Assembly (NCBI GenBank): GCA_024699855.1
Contig: JAMPIQ010000001.1
Span: forward strand, 372,001 to 436,000
Length of the DNA stretch: 64,000 nucleotides
Direction: 5' to 3'
From: Aphelenchoides besseyi
Taxonomy: Eukaryota > Nematoda > Chromadorea > Rhabditida > Aphelenchoididae
A program made the translations under genes and the position numbers. This document shows, one piece after another, positions 48,975 through 59,571 of the stretch. The notes under the pieces are model-generated. The model was not told where the DNA came from. It did no database searches and saw nothing but the letters and a program-made list of their open reading frames with translations. Each line of letters opens with the position of its first letter. The stretch's first letter is position 1.

Positions 48975-49238
48975 CTACGGCTTTGAGGTATCTGGTCTAG
49001 CGGATGACATCTCCGAAAGATATGGCGAGTTGACGGCAAATGACTCAACAATCTTTCCATTGTTATCTCGTTCATAGTTCTTGCGACGTGAAGACAACAC
49101 CTCCAAAACCGAGCGGAACACGACGTCGAGTATTAGGACAATAACGCAGAATAAAAAGTACAACAAACAAAACAAAATTCCTTCAGAAGTTATCAGATTG
49201 GACGGATCACAAAAAGCGGACGTTTCGTTAGCATCCAT
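48975..49238 (-). CDS. Small one-helix membrane protein ORF behind the capsid-like gene
   Basis: ATG at 49238 (MDANETSAFCDPSNLITSEG) leads into a strong hydrophobic helix (ILFCLLYFLFCVIVLILDVV), then a charged tail with LSSRRKNYERDN, ending at 48975. It starts only a few bases after the stop of the capsid-like frame on the same strand, as in compact virus-like or transposon gene rows. No family recognised. Confidence 0.5.
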   Translation of the reverse strand: MDANETSAFCDPSNLITSEGILFCLLYFLFCVIVLILDVVFRSVLEVLSSRRKNYERDNNGKIVESFAVNSPYLSEMSSARPDTSKP

Positions 49239-49240
49239 TT

Positions 49241-50335
49241 TCAAATAATGAGATCCGAACTCACTTGTCGGAACTTATCCACTGTCAAAATGGCGTCGTA
49301 TTCGGCGTAAATCAAGAGAACAACTCCGCCCGCCGGAATCGCTTTTCGAAACTTTATTTGTAGATTTGTTGGCGAATGACGAATCAAATCAAAAGTAGCA
49401 CTGGTGCTCGACAACGAGGTCGTCAAATCGAAACAGTAAATGTTCCAACCGGATTCAAGTTGCTTAAGCGAAATGACGTTAGAGGAATCGTTGAACTAGT
49501 AACCAGTGGCCATTAACATGTCGTGATAAGCTCTCACGTATTGTTGACCATCATCGTAATTCATTTCGTATGGAATCTAAAAAAAGAATTACGAAAAAAA
49601 CGACCAATTCGAACAAACCGATGGATGATCGATTCCGGCCGTTGTTATGGTAATATCACGTACGTTGTACGGTTTGAAATTGAACGGGTTCATCGACTGT
49701 GCGCCATTGAACGCCGCTGTTGAAACCATGGCCAAAACGATACGCCGTGGACATTGATCACCGAAAATGTTCGCGTGAAAATCTGTTCGACCCTCGGTTA
49801 TGATGAGATGCTTCATTTGTGTTCGGCGGAGCGGGTATTTTGCCGGAGTTTTTTCCAGCTGTGCATGCATTGTCAACGACAGGCTGTCTATGAGATTGAA
49901 AAATTTGCAATACAAACGACATTTCGTTATTTTTAGCTTGTAAGTGGAGCCGGCGGCGGCGCCCGGATTAAAAATACAAAAGTCATCAGAGTTCGGTGTC
50001 AAGAAAATGTCCATTTCGGCGCCGTTTACCATCAAAAGATCCTGATTGAACACGTCGGCAGGTACTTTGCTAATCAGTTGACACGGTTTGCTTAAAGCAA
50101 AAATTTTGCGGCTTGAAATGAGGCCCGAATCCGTTTCGCTCTCTGCATCGGCGTATGGAAAATAGCCGACCTCACTGAGCGGATATGTTTTGGCTTCGTG
50201 TCCATTCGACAACAACAGATCGAAATACGATTTGTACAAACTCAATCCGTTTCCCGGGTCTTTTGCTGTAGTCTCCCCCCTCACAAGGAGAGGTCCTGAG
50301 TGGTTACCGCTACTTTTGGCTGAATTATAGATCAA
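49241..50335 (-). pseudogene. Capsid-like protein of Maverick/adintovirus-type element (F54H12.2-like family), 5' truncated
   Basis: The frame shares the conserved blocks of a protein family named after C. elegans F54H12.2, found in many animal genomes: YPLRRTQMKHLII, CPRRIVLAMVSTAAFNGAQS, NPFNFKPYNVRD, QYVRAYHDML and GWNIYCFDLTTSLS. From memory of the literature I associate this family with capsid proteins of Maverick/adintovirus-type elements; this is not proven here. A 46-nt GT-AG intron-like gap lies near 49620-49574. The N-terminal part of the family is missing: the readable frame begins at 50335, right beside the foldback repeat at 50376. It ends at 49241. No polymerase, integrase, packaging ATPase or protease was found around it, so this is an isolated, damaged or domesticated copy. 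Confidence 0.6.
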
Positions 50336-50375
50336 TCGACGCGGAATTTTACGCTGATTCTGAATATACCCATCT

Positions 50376-51057
50376 TTTTTGCCCAGTCGCAGAATTGGCC
50401 GAGTTATTGGCCAAAACCGAAAACACTAAAATTGCCAAAATCGTAGTATCGATTATGCTGATTATCGTAGTGAAGTCCGCTTATTCTTATCTCACTTCAT
50501 TGCGGAGATATTGGCCGTTTTATTTGGCCAACATTCGTTCCGGGTTATGGTCCGCTAATCTTCCTTTGGAAGTGTGAGCTGCAATAGTCGAGTGAACAAG
50601 TGATGGGCTTGCGAACTCTTTTGGAGGTTGCGAGTTCGATTCCTTCGATCGTCACTTTCAAGTGCTGCGTTCTACCAAAACGACTCCAAAAAGTGAGAAA
50701 AAATTCGGTTGAATCCCTCGTAGCCACCTACTACTCACTCTTTTTCTTTTTGCTTTGTGGATACGAGACAGCAAGTTGCATTTGACAACAGAGAATCGAA
50801 CTCGCAACCTCCAAAAGAGTTCGCAAGCCCATCACTTGCTCACTCGACTATTGCAGCTCACACTTTCGGGGGGAGATTAGCGGACCATATCTCAAAAAAG
50901 TTGAGGCCAAATAAAACGGCCAATATCTCCGCAATAAAGCTCGATAAAAAAACCGACTTCACCACGATAATCAGCATCATCGATACTACGATTTAAGCGA
51001 TTTTTTCACTTTTGGTTTTTGGCCAATAACTCGGCCAATTCTGCGATTGGGCAAAAA
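50376..51057. repeat. Foldback element / MITE with ~265-bp inverted arms and tRNA-like core
   Basis: Arms 50376-50642 and 50793-51057 are inverted copies (GCCCAGTCGCAGAATTGGCC against GGCCAATTCTGCGATTGGGC), separated by about 150 nt. The inner part of each arm holds GGTTGCGAGTTCGATTC, a good match to the B box of tRNA genes, preceded by a loop CTTTTGGAG between complementary bases. It may be a tRNA-derived SINE copied in inverted orientation. It sits directly against the truncated capsid-like frame. Confidence 0.75.
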
Positions 51058-51601
51058 TAACGTATACAGTAATGCTCAGCTCATCGAGACGCGTCGATTG
51101 ATACCAACGACGTCTAATTATCGCTACCACCGCTGACAAGCACTCCTTGTTAGATCGCATGGCCATTTGGATCACACTAACAACAGCTCCTAAACGCGTT
51201 TTCACTAATCCTTTTTTTGAATCCCTAAAACTAATATTTCAACTCGTGTTAAACTCGCAACCGAAGATTAGGTGGCGGGGACTAAGGGGGTGGCGGTCTT
51301 GGCCGCGGTTCGTACTGTAGCGAGCCGTTTGCAGAGGGGGGGGGGGGGGGGGGGGGGGGGGGTCTCCTAGGAAAGACCCAAATGTAGAAAAGAGAAAGAA
51401 GAAAGGTAGTCAAAAAATTACTAAGAAATTGAAACATAACGCCAAAAAAATTTGCTAATTTAAAAATAAAACAATCTTCTCAAAAACATCTAGCTATAAT
51501 ACGATACATTTTAGATATCTAGATTTCTGGCGCATTTTGGTGGGTGAGATTTCTAGCGCAGGTGGGCGGGTGTGCCAGAAGTAGCATATGTATACTACTC
51601 G
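51058..51601. other. Noncoding, with a run of 27 G at 51336-51362
   Basis: No coding frame. The uninterrupted G run is unusual and sits about 240 bp from the start of direct-repeat copy 2. It may mark an assembly joint or a G-quadruplex-forming site. Confidence 0.6.
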
Positions 51602-52272
51602 AAAGACTAGGAGGAAAGCAGTTAGACAGAGAATTGCAAATGCAGTAGCATCAAGGGTCTTCAACAAACGGACGGACTGTTCATCCGTGGTTTCTTCCGA
51701 TCACACGTGATGTAAACAACGCAGTCAAATGGTCTCCGTTAAAGCAAGAAAGACCTTCAATTGTTGGATTGCCGTCGCAAACGGCGGTCGGAGTTTAACA
51801 TCCAAATATTAATTGACAATGCCATTTACTCGTACAATCTAAACACCGAAGAAGCTCAACACTGCCATTTACCCTCTTCGACATGTGAATTATTTATTTC
51901 GTATGTGGAGCAACTAAAAAACAAGAACTACAACAAAGACGAGTGATATGCGAAATAGTTCAAGAGTGAAAAATGAAGGTAATCGCGCGGAGTACAAACG
52001 TTCCGTTGACTATCAGTCAAAACAAAGTAGTGAGATCACAAATGGGAATAAAATGTTGGCGACAAAAAACACATAAAATGGCACTTTAAATCGGCAAATT
52101 TTTCATTCAAAACAAATGGATAAACGGGGTGATCACGAGAAACTCTTGACGTAATACTTGCGATTCAAGTAACGTCGCAAGCCAACACAATCGAAGACCA
52201 ATGGACCATCGAACTCGAGACGATAGTCGCCATCGGACTCGTGACGCAAAAGTTGTTCGAAGCTCAATTGAC
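51602..52272. repeat. 671-bp direct repeat, copy 2 (within the intact IQGAP gene)
   Basis: Second copy of 35979-36649. Its right end runs on without a break into the rest of the last IQGAP exon, so this is the parental copy. Confidence 0.85.
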
Positions 52273-55001
52273 GTTTCTTACAGACTTCCGATCCAATTCG
52301 CGCTTCCACAGTAAATGTTCCAGGTTCCGTTTCGTGTGGCGAAATTCGAACCGTGTACTTTTCGACTCTAAAATAGAACTTCGAACTTAAACTAATGGTC
52401 GTTGACTTACTCTTTTGGTGTGCTTTCGTCATCCATAAATAACAACTTCTTTTTGATCAAGCGTTCGGCGTTCATTTCCACCGGTTTAGTGAGTGCTTTC
52501 TTGCGATTAAGAAACTTGTTGATCACTTTTCCTGCCTTCTTTCCCAAATCCGCGACGTTTGTGATATCCGGTATGCTGAAAACGTAATCAATACATCATT
52601 GTCCGCTTATATTCATCCCTTACTCTCCCTGCAAACGTTTCATGCATCGATCCTTGTAAGATTTGTAGGCATCGATTCGTTTCAGAAGATCGTTTGCATT
52701 TTTCGTTGCATCGGCGAGTGCACTTTTCATTTCCGTTTCGACTTCCGCACACTTCTTGAGCCGTAATTTTTCGTTTCGAATATCCTGAAAGCCATCGTGT
52801 TAGCTGCTCTCTAATTATGCTAAACGAACCCAAATGACCTTGTCGAACAGTTCAAAGAACCCGCCGTCTTCAGAAATCGCTTTCTGCGCAACCAACAGTC
52901 CCAATTCGTAGCGTAAATGATTTTGCAGAATCTCGGCATCGGATTCATTCACCGGCTTCGTAAGAACCACTTCTTTCACGGTGTTTCCTGCAACACCCAA
53001 TTTGAGAAGCGATAAGAACGAGATCTTCGCCGCAAGCCAATGATCGACTGAATAGCTCTCGTTTCCGAGACGTTCGATAGTCAAATTTGAAGATGTGCTC
53101 ATGACGCTGGCCGGCTCTCCGTCATCGAAAACGGTGTTCTGATCCACAATGGTGCTGTTGTCCGAATCGTTGGCAATGGAAGCCGCCAATTTGATTTCGT
53201 TTTCGAGCTGAAAAAAGGCTCATTCGTGAATGTGTTATAATCATAAATTCACTTCTTTTTTGCGTTCTTTTTCGGCTTTGACATCCGCCTTCTCCTAAAA
53301 ACCGATGAGTTCAAAGTCTCAAAACTACACGTTTACCTTCAAACAACGAACATTTGCAACGATCATGCAGATGCTCGTTTCGATCTCGTGCAAATCGTGA
53401 CGCAAAGCCGCGTTACTCTCAAGAACACGATTAAGATCCGCTTTGCGATTTTCGAGTTCTGGAATCGTAGTACAGTTAGATCGCTAGTGTATTCATCGTT
53501 TACCTTGTTCTTTCGCGTAGATATCAGTCACTGGATCGACAACGGCAAGCAGTTCGCGTAACGAGTAGAAAGACGGTTGTTCGGCGGTCACTAAAACAAA
53601 ACTGAAATTTAAGTTATAAGTTAATGGCTTACAAAGATCGTAGGCCGCCGTTGCTTTACGCATGTTCTTCAATGCTGTGCTCAACTTGGAGTCGGATGTC
53701 GAGGAATGCAAAAGCTCATTGACAGCTGAAATCCACCGAGTTATTCGATGAGCAAAATCAATTGACTTACATTCACGAACATTCACCATACTGATAAATG
53801 ACTTCAGATGTTGACCCTCCAAAAGCTGCGCATTTTCGTTCTCGTAGTATTCGCGCAAAAATGCCAAATAACTCGGTTCGTGAGTCGGATTGTAAATGGA
53901 GTCAAGATCGAGAATCGGATCAGCAAGAATCTCGAAGACACGTGCCGAATTCTCTTCCATCACTGTGCTGCGAAGTTCTTGTGCTAAACCCTCAAATGAT
54001 TATTTTCACGTATTTCGCAGATCCCACCAAGAACCGCTGGGTCGATTTTCTCCGTTTCAACGGCCGCTTCTTCCTCTTCGCTTTCCTCTTGAGCAACTTC
54101 GTCGAAAACGTCACCCTCGTCTTTGATTCGCTCGCCGATAAGTTTGTAATCTTCTTCTGAAACAATCACATTACACTGTTTGTTCGATGCTTCTCACCTG
54201 ACAACACGACTTGAGCTTTCTGAGCACGCAACGGCGGAGCTTTGTCCAAAGAACTCAATTTTTTCGCCAACGAAATCAAAGCAAACACCGTGCGAACATT
54301 TCGACCGCTGTAAACATCGCTCGCATCCGGTAAAATGATCTGAAACAGACATTCTAGTCAGTTAAACGGCTCGACAATTCACTTCACGAAGTCCCGCTTT
54401 CTGAATACACGCTTTGCGCCAATAGTTCTAGAAAACAAATCAAACCGATGAGCTTCGCAGAAAACTTACGATGTTGTCCGTGTGTCGGTATTGCAATCCA
54501 CTTTCGGCGAAACGCGTCTGAAAAAACACTTGTAACATTAAACAAACGTCATTACCCTCTCGGGAATCACAAACCTCATCGGCATCGAAGATTGCTGATG
54601 ATTTGACCAACTCGGGTGCAAAGTAGTGAGCCAACTTGGCGAGAAGGACACCGCTGCAAAGCGCCTGCTCCAACTCCACGGCCGTCTTGGGAATTGTTTC
54701 ATCGCCAAGACAGTCGGCCAACCAACTGAAAGGAAACATCAACGAGCCGATGAAGACGGATAACTCACTTTCGCACATCTTCGAGCAACGAAACATACAA
54801 ATTGACATTTCGACGTTGACGCAATTCATCCATACTGAGTGCTTGGTCCTCTTCGTCCGTGTGCTCCTGTTCAATTGGCGATTCCGAAATGAGCAACTCG
54901 TCGTTGAAACTGCCACCAATTGCCGTCTCAGTCGTATCGTCCAAACCATCGACGTGCATGTCGTTCGGTCCGTAGCCATCAACCATCGTTTCAACTTCCA
55001 T
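52133..55001 (-). CDS. pes-7: IQGAP-like protein without IQ motifs or GAP-related domain
   Basis: Scaffold protein family linking small GTPases and actin. ATG at 55001 opens an acidic lead. The calponin-homology domain follows, with the IQGAP type motifs VRKWLADCLGD, SGVLLAKLAHYFAP, ETRFAESGLQYRHTDNI and IILPDASDVYSGRNVRTVFA. A central helical part (53.5-54.2 kb) has one segment like the IQGAP repeats (ILADPILDLDSIYNP). The C-terminal RGCt region is clear: coiled coil, KAGKVINKFLNRKKALTKPV, YTVRISPHETEPGTFTVEA and LRRYLNRKYYVKSF, stop at 52133. No IQ motif and no RasGAP-like domain are visible between them, so the product is about 650 residues instead of about 1,600. The last exon overlaps direct-repeat copy 2. 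Symbol by analogy with the C. elegans IQGAP. Confidence 0.82.
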
Positions 55002-57527
55002 GACACAAAAATTTGGCTACCGATCCCTTCAAAGGAACGAGCAAAAGTGATCAACGGCCACAAATTGTCGTTAAATTCGTTTCCTGAAATTATGCAAACT
55101 CAAGACCTCCAACCATCAAAGACCGCGAGAATCAACAAAGTTTACGAGATTGACAGGCGGAACGGTCAGATCGAAGCTGATAAGCGATGAAAACAAACAA
55201 TGAGAAATTTGTGAGAAGCCAATGAATTTGATTCGACGACCTCAACGTAATCGAATGGCCACCTTTCCGACTGAAAACATTCGATGTTGAAAATAAACAA
55301 AAAACAACTACTGGCGTCAATGAAATTTCGTTGTAAACGATGAGAAGAAACGACGAGTGCAATCGTCATTTTCTGATTGTACTTCTCGCTAAGACGACGG
55401 CTAAGTGGAAAAAGCGAAAAGGTTCGGATGGTGAAACAGAAGAAGATTATGATCATCTTCTGTTTGCGTCGCAATGACACAACAGCACGTGTTTTGGTTA
55501 TTAACCACGGGTGAGGGATACGCCCAAAAAGCCGAAGACGCGTCATCGACCCGCGTGATTTCGCCTGCAATTTCATTGAGTGGTTCCGGACGCTCATTAG
55601 ACAATCCGATGTCTTGTGAGGGTATCGAAACGAAAAGTTAACAGCACATTAGTCATTACCTTTACATGTAAACTGATCGAAGGTTGTAAGCGTGTATGCT
55701 TGGAATTCAGAAGCCACAAAAGCGCGACAGAAAGGGCGAACAAAAGGAGGCGAACCATCGGTATTCAGAAATTGGGTTAACCGCTAGAGAATGCAAGCGA
55801 TGAGTTCAAAACGTTCTTCGCTCTCATTGCCGCCTTTTTCGTCATCGGCGCCCTTTTTTCTTTGATTGTTTTCCTCCGAAACGGTCGAAGAAGTGAAATG
55901 AACGTCTGATGGAAAAGAGCGAAACTGTCCGTTCATCGCAAAGGTTGTTGTTGAATGGGCACCAATACGCAAAGTTCCAATCAAATACAAATCGAAAACC
56001 CCTCAGCATCATCGGTCAAGAGACTCGGAGCCAATTGGCGAAATCAAATAGCCCCGTGATTTCGTGGTCGACAGCTTCAAGTGGCCGGTCGTGTGTAAAG
56101 ACGAATCGCAACTCTAAAGCAAAATGATTGAATCCCAACTTTTTTTTGCTAAAAGTTACTTTTCCATTCTTGTACACACGAAAATTGTCTTTAACTTTCG
56201 TCACAATCGGACGCTAAGAAAGGACTTGAGGCATGGATTTGCTTTCAGTTTGTTTTGACTGACCACTTGAGGGAGAGAAATCTGCGCGCTGGTTATTTTT
56301 GAGTATAAGCACAGCAAGCGTCTTTCAGCTCTAGGCGTTTATTTAAGTTTTCACGAGGGCGGAAAAGAATACGCAACAGTCCACTCGTCGAATGGCTACT
56401 CCCGAAAGGCAGATAAGCGTATGGAAGATGTGGTCAAAAACAGAATTTGGAAAGGTCTCCATGTGGAGGATGACGAGTTCTCTCAGTTACGTAGGCCATA
56501 TGAAAAGTCGAAATAGGTCACTTGTTATCAACAAAAAACTTTTTGGTTTACACGCTCGACCGCATTCGTTTTACGACAACGCGGTGGAAAGTTTGCCAAA
56601 AAACGGTGTTGAAAGGGTCGCCGCGGACACAAAAGAAAGTCGATTTGAACGCTTTCAGCGACGAACAGAATTTCCGTTTCCCCGTCAGCACGCAAATTGT
56701 CCACAACATTAACAGCGTGCAAACGCAAAAGCGCGTAGACGTTCGATTCGAAACTTCTGTGGACGAATTTTCATTGCGTCCAAAAAATTCGCAATAAAAC
56801 GCCAATTTTCGCGGTCAGTTAACTTTTTTGACGCACGCAGTTGAAGCAAAAAATGTTGGAACTTGCGCATTCGAACGAAAAGATTTTATCTTCGTTCAAC
56901 TAACTAGGAGGCGTAAACTTTCCATTCATCGGATTTGGTATCCGACTTCACATCTGCACGATCGCCCTCGGCCACAGATGTCAATCAGAAGGCCGATCGG
57001 AAAGTTCAATTCACGAAAGTGAAACAAAAAGTTCACGTAGAAGTCGGAATCATCAAATAACCACAGCGTTTTTATGATTGACACTCAAAAAACGACTTCT
57101 TTTTGTCGACCCACGAGCATCGAATTTACGGGATCCATAAAATTGAACGATCCGTTTGCTCATCGTCTGCGATGACGCAAAACGCGGCGTTTCCATGCAC
57201 GTCCTCCACAGAAAGAAACCCGTCAGTGTGATTAGTCGGTGGTGGATTCGAGTTTGTTTGCTGTTCACGAGAATCGGAAGTCAATCGAAAACCGAAGCGG
57301 CTTATGTCCGCTGTTAACGAATGTTTTTACTGCGCGCGAAACATTCGAATTAATCGGATGAGCGTTAGAGAGCGATCGATTGATGACACATCTCCAGGAG
57401 TTGCAGTCACTCATCAACTGAAGTTTACAAATTAGTCATCTTACGTATTCACCAATTGTTCTTGAAGAAATTGAAATGTTCATAGAAAGTTTTGTGAACG
57501 CGTTTATTTGGCTTAGAACAACAACAC
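55002..57527. other. Gene-poor stretch with scattered coding-like frames
   Basis: Several minus-strand frames have protein-like composition: 56204-56016 (KVKDNFRVYKNGKVTFSKKK), 55990-55784 and 55604-55401 (SNERPEPLNEIAGEITRVDD). They might be exons of one gene, but I found no convincing joints. On the plus strand 56522-56797 is open. No domain recognised. Confidence 0.3.
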
Positions 57528-59348
57528 TCAATCCTTCAGAGTTTTGCGAGAGACTCCACGGTTGTCGACCTTCTTCGTCTTTGTGGTTTGAGTACGATCG
57601 GCCGTCGAACGTTTGTGAGTCTTCTTCGCACCACGAGCACCCATCGACTTCTGACCGGTTTTTGCTTTGGACGCGGTACGGCGCTCGTTAGTGGTCTCAT
57701 CGATCGAGTCGTCCTGGAAACGGGATTGAAGAGGAGGATTGCCGTTGAACTCACCCGACCCGAAAACAGCTGACGTCGATGACGCGGAGTTCTGGTCTTC
57801 AAGTTGACTTCCAGCTTGTCAGCTTTGCGCTCGTGAACACCCGGACGATTCAGAAGGGTTCGTTGGTTCGGTGGTGGAAGTGGAAAGCGATCGCTCTTGA
57901 GAATGTCGAGCACAGAGTTGGCGATGGACTTGAACGTCGGACGATCCGCAGGCTCCTTCTTCCAACACTTTCCCACGATATCCAGTACCTCTTTTGGAGT
58001 ACTTTCTGAAACGAGAATGAGATTGATGACTTCAGTGAGTTGAGTACCTGGAAACGCCGGCATCTGGCCCGCTTTGATGGCCCTCGTGATGGCCTTGCAC
58101 TCCTCGTCCTCCCACGGCTTTTGGCCTCCGGTAAAGATCTCCCAGATCATCACGCCATACGCCCAGACGTCGGATTTTGATGAGAAGTTGGGTTGACGTC
58201 CGATGGTCTCCGGAGCCATCTGTCGGATAGGAACTCGAAAGTTGCGCGGAATCACTTCGCTCTCGATGTCCTGCTTGGAGACGCTCATTCCGAAATCGGC
58301 GATCTTGATAGTCGAGTCGATCGCAATGAGGCAGTTTCGAGCCGCCAGATCACGATGAAGAATCTGTTGCTGCTCCAGATAATGCATTCCGCGAGCGGTC
58401 TCGAAGCCGTAGAGAAGACGTTCACCAGTCGAGATCTTGTCTTTCTCTTTTCTGAGGTGCGCAAGAAGACTGCCGCCCGGACAGTACTCCATGACAATCT
58501 GAACTCCCGAACTGACTGATGACATTGGACATCGACTTACCTTCAATGGTGGAAGATCGACCATCACTCCGTAGAAGTGAATGACGTTCGGATGCGAGAG
58601 GACCGACATTGTGCGGACTTCCATGAGAAGCTCCTTCTGCTCCTTGGCCATCTGTTCGTACGACTGAAAAGCAGTTGAATGATTGGTCGAAAGAAGTACG
58701 CTCACACTCTCCGGAATAAGTTCTTTGAACGCTTTCAAAGCGACAAGTCGAGAAGTCCCGTTTTTCTGCAACATCGTTCCTAGCAACACGATGCAGAAGT
58801 TGCCTTCGCCCAGTCGCGGTTTCTGTTTGAGTTTCACGTCGCCCTGTCGAATGAACTCGTCCGGTCGTTTTTGGCGGCTTTGATCAGTTTCGTTGGCTCC
58901 GTTTCGCCTGCAATGCAGAAGCCCTGGCCTTCTTCCAACTGTTTCAGAAGCTCCGGAATCCTTTCGCACCATTTGTTGGCGGGTTTGACCATTCCCTCAA
59001 TCGACCAGACCAACAGACCACCGCGAATCGCCGATGCGAATCGGTAGTGTTTGACCTGAAAACTGAAGTCGGGAATCCGACTTCTGAACTCACCTTCTCC
59101 GCGGACACTCGCACGGCCAAATTGAATTGGAACGCGTTCTCCTTCTCCTCGGCCCACACAGCGTAGTGGCCGGGCTTCGTGACGTTCATTTCCACATCAC
59201 GTCTGAGAACTCGGGTTATGAATTCGAAGTCTCAAACTCACTGAATGATGAAGCCGTGATAGCACACGTCCTTCAACAGGTCTTTGGGCAGGCTTTGTTC
59301 GTTGTTTCCCGTCCCACTGCTCATCGTCGGCTGAGTGTTATTGGGCAT
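57528..59348 (-). CDS. SH2-domain tyrosine kinase, Fer/SPE-8-like
   Basis: Cytosolic non-receptor tyrosine kinase of the group much expanded in nematodes. ATG at 59348 (MPNNTQPTMSSGTGNNEQ). The SH2 domain starts at CYHGFIIQRD; where FLVR should stand it reads KPGHYAVWAEE, and it continues VKHYRFASAI and ELLKQLEEG. The kinase shows LGEGNFCIVLLG (third Gly replaced by Cys), VALKAFKE with the ATP lysine, EYCPGGSLLAHLRKEK, HRDLAARNCL, DFGMSVSK, MAPETIG and DVWAYGVMIWEIFTGGQKPW. An intron at about 57767-57727 leads to a Lys/Arg-rich tail ending SRKTLKD. Between SH2 and kinase the frame shifts at a run of five A (58868-58872, read on the minus strand), either an assembly error or real damage. The kinase catalytic residues are all present. 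Confidence 0.88.
58868..58872 (-). other. Frame change between SH2 and kinase domains
   Basis: Upstream the reading frame is LIKAAKN; downstream the conserved frame is RPDEFIRQGDVKLKQK. No GT-AG pair lies between them, and a homopolymer AAAAA sits at the switch. Confidence 0.55.
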
Positions 59349-59571
59349 CGGACGAGCGATTGGCCACTGGACGAAAATTGTAAGCGGATGACTCGGAATT
59401 CAAATCACATCTTTCATAGACATCGAACTATGCAAATCTCTGTTGACTTGAAACATTTGAACGAATCGCTAATTTTGACGAGAAACTGGCTGAAGAGCCC
59501 ACTTATCCCCCACGACTCAAAGCTCCCCAACGGCATACACAGAAGTGACTGATTGGCAAGTTTATTGAAAC

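Noticed and set aside
50585..50660. Functional tRNA gene
   Set aside because: Only the B-box part and an anticodon-like loop are visible; no complete acceptor stem could be paired, so it is called tRNA-like.
58193..58519. Long plus-strand frame across the kinase gene
   Set aside because: Antisense shadow of the strongly conserved kinase domain.
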